Source of the DNA: Planctomycetota bacterium
GTDB lineage: Bacteria; Planctomycetota; Planctomycetia; Pirellulales; Lacipirellulaceae
Assembly: GCA_022615465.1 (NCBI GenBank)
Contig: JAKEGR010000196.1
Coordinates: 1 to 7,015, forward strand
DNA: 7,015 nucleotides
Direction: 5' to 3'
Shown here: piece after piece, positions 4,562 through 7,015 of the stretch
Position numbering within the stretch: the first letter of the stretch is position 1
Layout: each line of letters opens with the position of its first letter
The notes under the pieces: generated by a model
The model's database searches: none
Seen by the model: only the letters and a program-made list of their open reading frames with translations
Told to the model about the DNA's origin: nothing
Made by a program: the position numbers and the translations under genes

Positions 4562-5994
4562 CGACCGTCTCCGGCCCGAATGATGACATCCTGATCAAGG
4601 CTGGCAATCTTCGCTGGAAACTGGGCGAGAATTTCCACGATTCGCTGATGGAGTCTCTGTACACGGAAGCATCGCGGCTTGCCGACCGTGCAGTGACTCG
4701 GACTGGTGCGCAGCAGCATTTCAACTGGGACAGGACTCTTGATCAGCTACTTACGGGGCGTTGGACCGGCTTTCCGCTGATGGTTGCTCTGCTGATGGTT
4801 GTGTTCTGGATAACCATTGCGGGTGCAAACGTTCCTTCGGCTCTGATTGCCTCGCTGTTGATCGACACGGTCCACCCGATGTTACAGACGTTTGGTTCGA
4901 ACATCGGCATGCCGTGGTGGTTGTCTGGCCTCCTGTTCGACGGAGTCTATCTCGCGGCGGCGTGGGTTGTGAGCGTGATGCTTCCACCGATGGCGATTTT
5001 CTTTCCGTTGTTTACCCTGCTGGAGGACTTTGGCTATTTGCCGCGAGTTGCCTTCAATCTCGATCATCTGTTCCGCAAAGCGGGCGCGCATGGCAAACAA
5101 GCTCTTTCGATGAGCATGGGCTATGGCTGCAATGCTGCCGGCGTAATCGCCACGCGTGTTATTGATAGTCCGCGCGAACGCCTCATTGCGATCATCACCA
5201 ACAATTTTTCTTTGTGTAATGGGCGTTGGCCAACACAGATCTTGATTGCGACACTGTATATCGGCGCGCTTGCACCGCCGGCCCTCGGCGGGCTGATCTC
5301 CGCTTCTGCGGTTGTTGCGGTTGCGTTGCTCGGAGTTGCGATCACGTTTCTCACCTCGTGGCTCCTTTCCCGGACGATGTTAAAGGGGGAGGTGTCGACA
5401 TTCAGTCTCGAGCTTCCGCCCTACAGACCTCCGCAAATTCTGCGAACGCTGCACACATCGCTTATCGACAGAACCCTGCTTGTGTTGTGGCGGGCGGTTG
5501 TGTTTGCAGTTCCCGCAGGCGCGGTGACCTGGCTGATCGCCAACATCCCCATTGGCGATCAGAGCATTGCACAACATGTCATCGCCTTATTAAATCCGTT
5601 CGGGATGCTCGTCGGTTTGAATGGCGTGATCCTGCTTGCGTACATCATTGCCATTCCGGCAAACGAAATCGTCATTCCCACGGTGTTAATGCTTACCGTA
5701 TTAAGCTCTGGCGCGGCCAACTATGGTGAAGGTGCTGGCGTGATGTTTGACCTTGAAGACCATCGCCAGTATCTTGCTGTATTCAATGCCGGCGGCTGGA
5801 CTCTACTCACGGCAATCAACCTGATGCTGTTTAGCCTGCTTCACAATCCCTGCTCCACAGCGATCTACACCATCTACAAAGAAACGGGAAGCGTGAAGTG
5901 GACCGTCGTCTCAACCCTCTTGCCGATTGTGATGGGCCTCGGCCTTTGTTTCTTGGTTACCCAAATCTGGAGACTCCTCGGTGGTGCGGGCTAG
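4558..5994 (+). CDS. feoB: FeoB permease subunit (membrane half of a split FeoB)
   Basis: This 478-residue protein starts at the ATG overlapping the GTPase stop, with GGAGAGG about 10 bases upstream. The frame is open further 5' but only as an overlap of the GTPase gene. Residues 1-70 look like the remainder of the cytoplasmic helical linker (ESLYTEASRLADRA, then RTLDQLLTGRWTGFPLM). Multiple membrane segments follow, the first near 74-95. FeoB hallmarks are LLEDFGYLPRVAF, GYGCNAAGV with C191, SPRERLIAIITNNF, LCNGRWP with C220, and PANEIVIP (367-374). These fit the FeoB branch with CNAAGV/CNGR/ANE wording, not the branch of E. coli-type proteins with GCNVPA, SCGARLP and AKE. The product would be the inner-membrane divalent-metal channel, energised by the separate GTPase. 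No clear terminator follows. Confidence 0.92.
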   Translation: MTTVSGPNDDILIKAGNLRWKLGENFHDSLMESLYTEASRLADRAVTRTGAQQHFNWDRTLDQLLTGRWTGFPLMVALLMVVFWITIAGANVPSALIASLLIDTVHPMLQTFGSNIGMPWWLSGLLFDGVYLAAAWVVSVMLPPMAIFFPLFTLLEDFGYLPRVAFNLDHLFRKAGAHGKQALSMSMGYGCNAAGVIATRVIDSPRERLIAIITNNFSLCNGRWPTQILIATLYIGALAPPALGGLISASAVVAVALLGVAITFLTSWLLSRTMLKGEVSTFSLELPPYRPPQILRTLHTSLIDRTLLVLWRAVVFAVPAGAVTWLIANIPIGDQSIAQHVIALLNPFGMLVGLNGVILLAYIIAIPANEIVIPTVLMLTVLSSGAANYGEGAGVMFDLEDHRQYLAVFNAGGWTLLTAINLMLFSLLHNPCSTAIYTIYKETGSVKWTVVSTLLPIVMGLGLCFLVTQIWRLLGGAG

Positions 5995-6168
5995 CAGTCT
6001 GTGGAAGCAATGCTTCGTGAGCGAGTTGTTGGTCAGAGAGCCTGGAGGGTTGGGCAGTTCTCCAACGTGCTCGTCGTCGTTTCGACTTCTTGGTGCTTGG
6101 GAAGCGGGCTAGGATGCACCGGCAGCCTACCGTGACAAATCGGCTGTTGTGCCGCTCAGGGAACGTGC
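5995..6168 (+). other. intergenic gap between the Feo permease and folK
   Basis: It holds two small hairpins, GAAGC-AAT-GCTTC (6004-6016) and GTTGG/CCAAC (6049-6053 with 6062-6066), neither followed by a T-run, so termination after the operon is uncertain. A weak promoter-like pair, TTCTTG (6087-6092), 17 bases, TAGGAT (6110-6115), could serve folK. I see no gene. Confidence 0.4.
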
Positions 6169-7015
6169 ATGGCAACAAGTCTGCTGGGCCTGGGTTCGAA
6201 CTTGGGCGAACGTGAGGTGACGCTGTGCGCCGCGCTGGACGCGATAGACGCCCTGGCGGGTGTACGGCTCGTTCGACAGAGCCGGTTGTATGCAACGCAA
6301 CCCATCGGCGGATCGGCCGGACAAGATGAGTACCTCAACGCGGCGGCGCTGGTGAAAACCGATTTGGAGCCACTTGCGATGCTCCGCAAGTTGCAGGGCA
6401 TCGAAGATCGCTTCGGCCGGGAGCGTGGTGAACGCTGGGCCGCGCGGACACTTGACATCGACTTATTGCTATATGGCGACTTGGTGATCGACAGCGCCGA
6501 AATGAGCGTGCCCCATCCACGGATGTCGTTTCGGCCGTTTGTGCTGGAGCCGGCCGCCGAGATTGCCGGCGCGATGATCCATCCGGCAATTGGCTGGACG
6601 ATAGGCCAACTTCGGGAACATCTCGATTCGGCAAGTGATCGCGTCGCAATTTTGTCGTCGTCGGCCACGGCAAATCGGGATGTGGCCGAATTATTGGCGC
6701 GGAGAGTGAACGCAAGAATCATGGCGGTGCCGGATATTCCCGCGATTGCCCGGTTGTGGCCGGCGGGGCGGGCGACGTGGCTCGAACTGGCAGAGGTCCG
6801 GGGTGCGGTTGACAAAGCAGTCGCCGCGGAAATCCCCGATGTGTCCGCCCAATATCCAAAGCTGACGATTATCATCCGTGGCGACCAGCCGGCAGTCTGG
6901 GCGAACGTGCCGGGACGCGGTCCCACGCTGGTGCTGAAAGCAGCGGATCAACGTGCAATCGAACGCGAGGTCCTTGCCGCGGTACAAGCAGTCTGGCCAG
7001 GTCTAGGCCCATGGC
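6169..7015 (+). CDS. folK: FolK (HPPK) with long C-terminal extension, 3' end cut by window
   Basis: 6-hydroxymethyl-7,8-dihydropterin pyrophosphokinase transfers pyrophosphate from ATP to the pterin in folate synthesis, in the cytoplasm. The sequence shows GLGSNLG (7-13), a DEYLNAA segment, RFGRERGERWAARTLDIDLLLYG with the two metal-binding aspartates D96 and D98, and VPHPRM followed by a PFVLEPAAEI segment. The enzyme is normally ~150-170 residues and its family features end near residue 152. Here at least 130 further residues continue in frame to the window edge. They begin RVAILSSSATANRDVAELLARRVNA, which recalls the start of a P-loop nucleoside-kinase fold but lacks GxxxxGK. The extension is unassigned. 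The ATG is preceded by CAGGG at 7 bases, and an in-frame TGA (6133) upstream leaves no other start. It is transcribed in the same direction as the Feo operon but 174 bases away, so probably a separate unit. Confidence 0.93.
   Translation, partial: MATSLLGLGSNLGEREVTLCAALDAIDALAGVRLVRQSRLYATQPIGGSAGQDEYLNAAALVKTDLEPLAMLRKLQGIEDRFGRERGERWAARTLDIDLLLYGDLVIDSAEMSVPHPRMSFRPFVLEPAAEIAGAMIHPAIGWTIGQLREHLDSASDRVAILSSSATANRDVAELLARRVNARIMAVPDIPAIARLWPAGRATWLELAEVRGAVDKAVAAEIPDVSAQYPKLTIIIRGDQPAVWANVPGRGPTLVLKAADQRAIEREVLAAVQAVWPGLGPW

Noticed and set aside
4540..4565. Programmed -1 frameshift joining the two FeoB halves
   Set aside because: There is no X XXY YYZ slippery heptamer at the overlap, and a proper start codon with Shine-Dalgarno is present, so coupled reinitiation is simpler.
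6156..6926. Minus-strand 256-codon frame
   Set aside because: It is antisense to folK, which carries all HPPK motifs on the plus strand. The minus product is Ser/Arg/Ala-rich without features.
1..7015. CRISPR arrays, tRNA or rRNA genes, transposase genes
   Set aside because: I found no regularly spaced direct repeats, cloverleaf or rRNA-like sequence, or transposase-like frame.

Overview
The window looks like a piece of a moderately GC-rich bacterial chromosome. I think a planctomycete (Pirellulales-like) is the most probable source. This rests on the fused and split gene architectures, the intergenic repeat types and the loose gene spacing. It is a judgement from pattern, not a database match.

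Layout: (1) Positions 1-1788, minus strand, hold one continuous reading frame joining uroporphyrinogen-III synthase (HemD) to uroporphyrinogen decarboxylase (HemE). It starts at a GTG and runs off the left edge shortly after the HemE motif QGNLDP. (2) Positions 1789-2587 are a roughly 800-base gap without a convincing long gene. It holds two divergent TTGACA promoter candidates, a widespread hairpin-type intergenic repeat, a foldable RNA-like element, a strong intrinsic terminator reading rightward and an 18-bp dyad. (3) Positions 2588-5994, plus strand, form a tightly coupled metal-uptake operon. Two tiny overlapping ORFs lead into a DtxR/MntR-like metal sensor that carries an N-terminal membrane anchor and a C-terminal FeoA domain. 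Then comes FeoB split into a separate GTPase protein and a separate permease protein. Each of the two later junctions is an ATGA overlap preceded by a good Shine-Dalgarno sequence. (4) Positions 6169-7015, plus strand, hold folK (HPPK, folate synthesis) with a long C-terminal extension, cut by the right edge.

How the genes fit together: the operon encodes a divalent-metal (ferrous iron, possibly manganese) importer. Its G protein and channel are separate polypeptides, and its FeoA partner is physically part of a membrane-tethered metal-sensing protein. Next to it, divergently oriented, is a two-step haem-pathway fusion that makes uroporphyrinogen III and decarboxylates it, so iron supply and haem synthesis lie side by side. 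The most unusual element is the sensor. It keeps the DtxR/MntR metal ligands, but the helix that should read DNA has acidic residues, so it may gate the transporter rather than, or as well as, control transcription.
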